Of a stretch of DNA of 6,265 nt, positions 6,147-6,265 are shown in pieces. This DNA is from Sulfurovum sp. (GTDB lineage: Bacteria > Campylobacterota > Campylobacteria > Campylobacterales > Sulfurovaceae): NCBI GenBank assembly GCA_026985755.1, contig JALSPX010000281.1:1-6265 (forward strand), written 5' to 3'. The notes under the pieces were generated by a model, which searched no databases, had not been told where the DNA came from, and worked only from the letters and a program-made list of their open reading frames with translations. The translations under genes and the position numbers were made by a program. Every line of letters starts with the position of its first letter. Position 1 is the stretch's first letter.

Positions 6147-6163
6147 TGAGTTAAGGAGTAGCG

Positions 6164-6265
6164 ATGCAACTCTACACACACCAAGAGATAGAGTATCAAA
6201 TAGCAGAGAAGATAAAAGCCGTGCGTAAACAACAAAAACGTACCCAAAAACAGATGGCTGCTAAG
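6164..6265 (+). CDS. XRE-type helix-turn-helix regulator, possibly HipB-like (5' part only)
   Basis: Only the first 34 codons are inside the window. The ATG is preceded by AAGGAG (6153-6158), five bases away. The visible protein starts MQLYTHQEIEYQIAEKIK and continues with AVRKQQKRTQKQMAAK. The pattern I-x-x-x-R-K-x-x-x-x-T-Q-x-x-x-A is the first two helices of a Cro/C1-type (XRE) DNA-binding domain. An N-terminal helix of about 15 residues before that domain and a palindromic operator upstream would suit a HipB-like antitoxin or a similar small repressor. The partner gene, if any, lies outside the window. The XRE fold is well supported; the antitoxin role is a guess. Confidence 0.75.
   Translation, partial: MQLYTHQEIEYQIAEKIKAVRKQQKRTQKQMAAK

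Noticed and set aside
6032..6247. 71-residue hydrophobic minus-strand open frame
   Set aside because: It runs antisense through the promoter and start of the XRE gene. Its hydrophobic look follows from AT-rich sequence, and it has no clear ribosome site.
1..6265. CRISPR array, tRNA/rRNA genes, insertion sequences
   Set aside because: No regularly spaced repeats, cloverleaf-like segments, transposase motifs or terminal inverted repeats were seen when reading the window.

Overview
The window looks like chromosomal DNA of a Campylobacterota (epsilonproteobacterial) organism. It is AT-rich, with short intergenic gaps, heavily overlapping genes and frequent TTG starts. Its predicted promoters have clear TATAAT-type -10 boxes but no convincing -35. 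The histidine kinase (H-box HEINTPL, no HAMP) and the Cache protein also have the style of that phylum. No species can be named from the sequence alone.

Left half (1-3017, minus strand): a tightly packed MoxR/Bat operon read leftwards. The order is a MoxR-family AAA+ ATPase, a small DUF4381-like membrane protein, a BatA-type von Willebrand factor A (VWA) membrane protein, and a BatB-type VWA protein that runs off the left edge. Junctions are a 4-base gap, an 8-base overlap and a 1-base overlap, so the genes are almost certainly co-transcribed and translationally coupled. All the AAA+ and VWA metal-binding (MIDAS) residues I checked are intact. The usual DUF58 gene between MoxR and the small membrane protein is absent.

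Middle (3018-3117): a short divergent control region. It has TATAAT boxes facing both ways, an AT-rich inverted repeat, and a second inverted repeat (CCACT/AGTGG) that wraps the -10 box of the rightward operon.

Right half (3118-6030, plus strand): a three-gene signalling operon with overlapping genes. It encodes a membrane-anchored extracytoplasmic double-Cache-like sensor with no visible output domain, an OmpR/PhoB-type response regulator, and a two-transmembrane histidine kinase without HAMP. The likely arrangement is a three-component system in which the separate Cache protein reports a ligand to the kinase periplasmic loop. The kinase then phosphorylates Asp51 of the regulator.

Right edge (6031-6265): a 133-base spacer with no clear terminator, then a promoter and palindromic operator in front of the start of an XRE-type helix-turn-helix regulator. 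This is possibly a HipB-like antitoxin and is cut by the window end.
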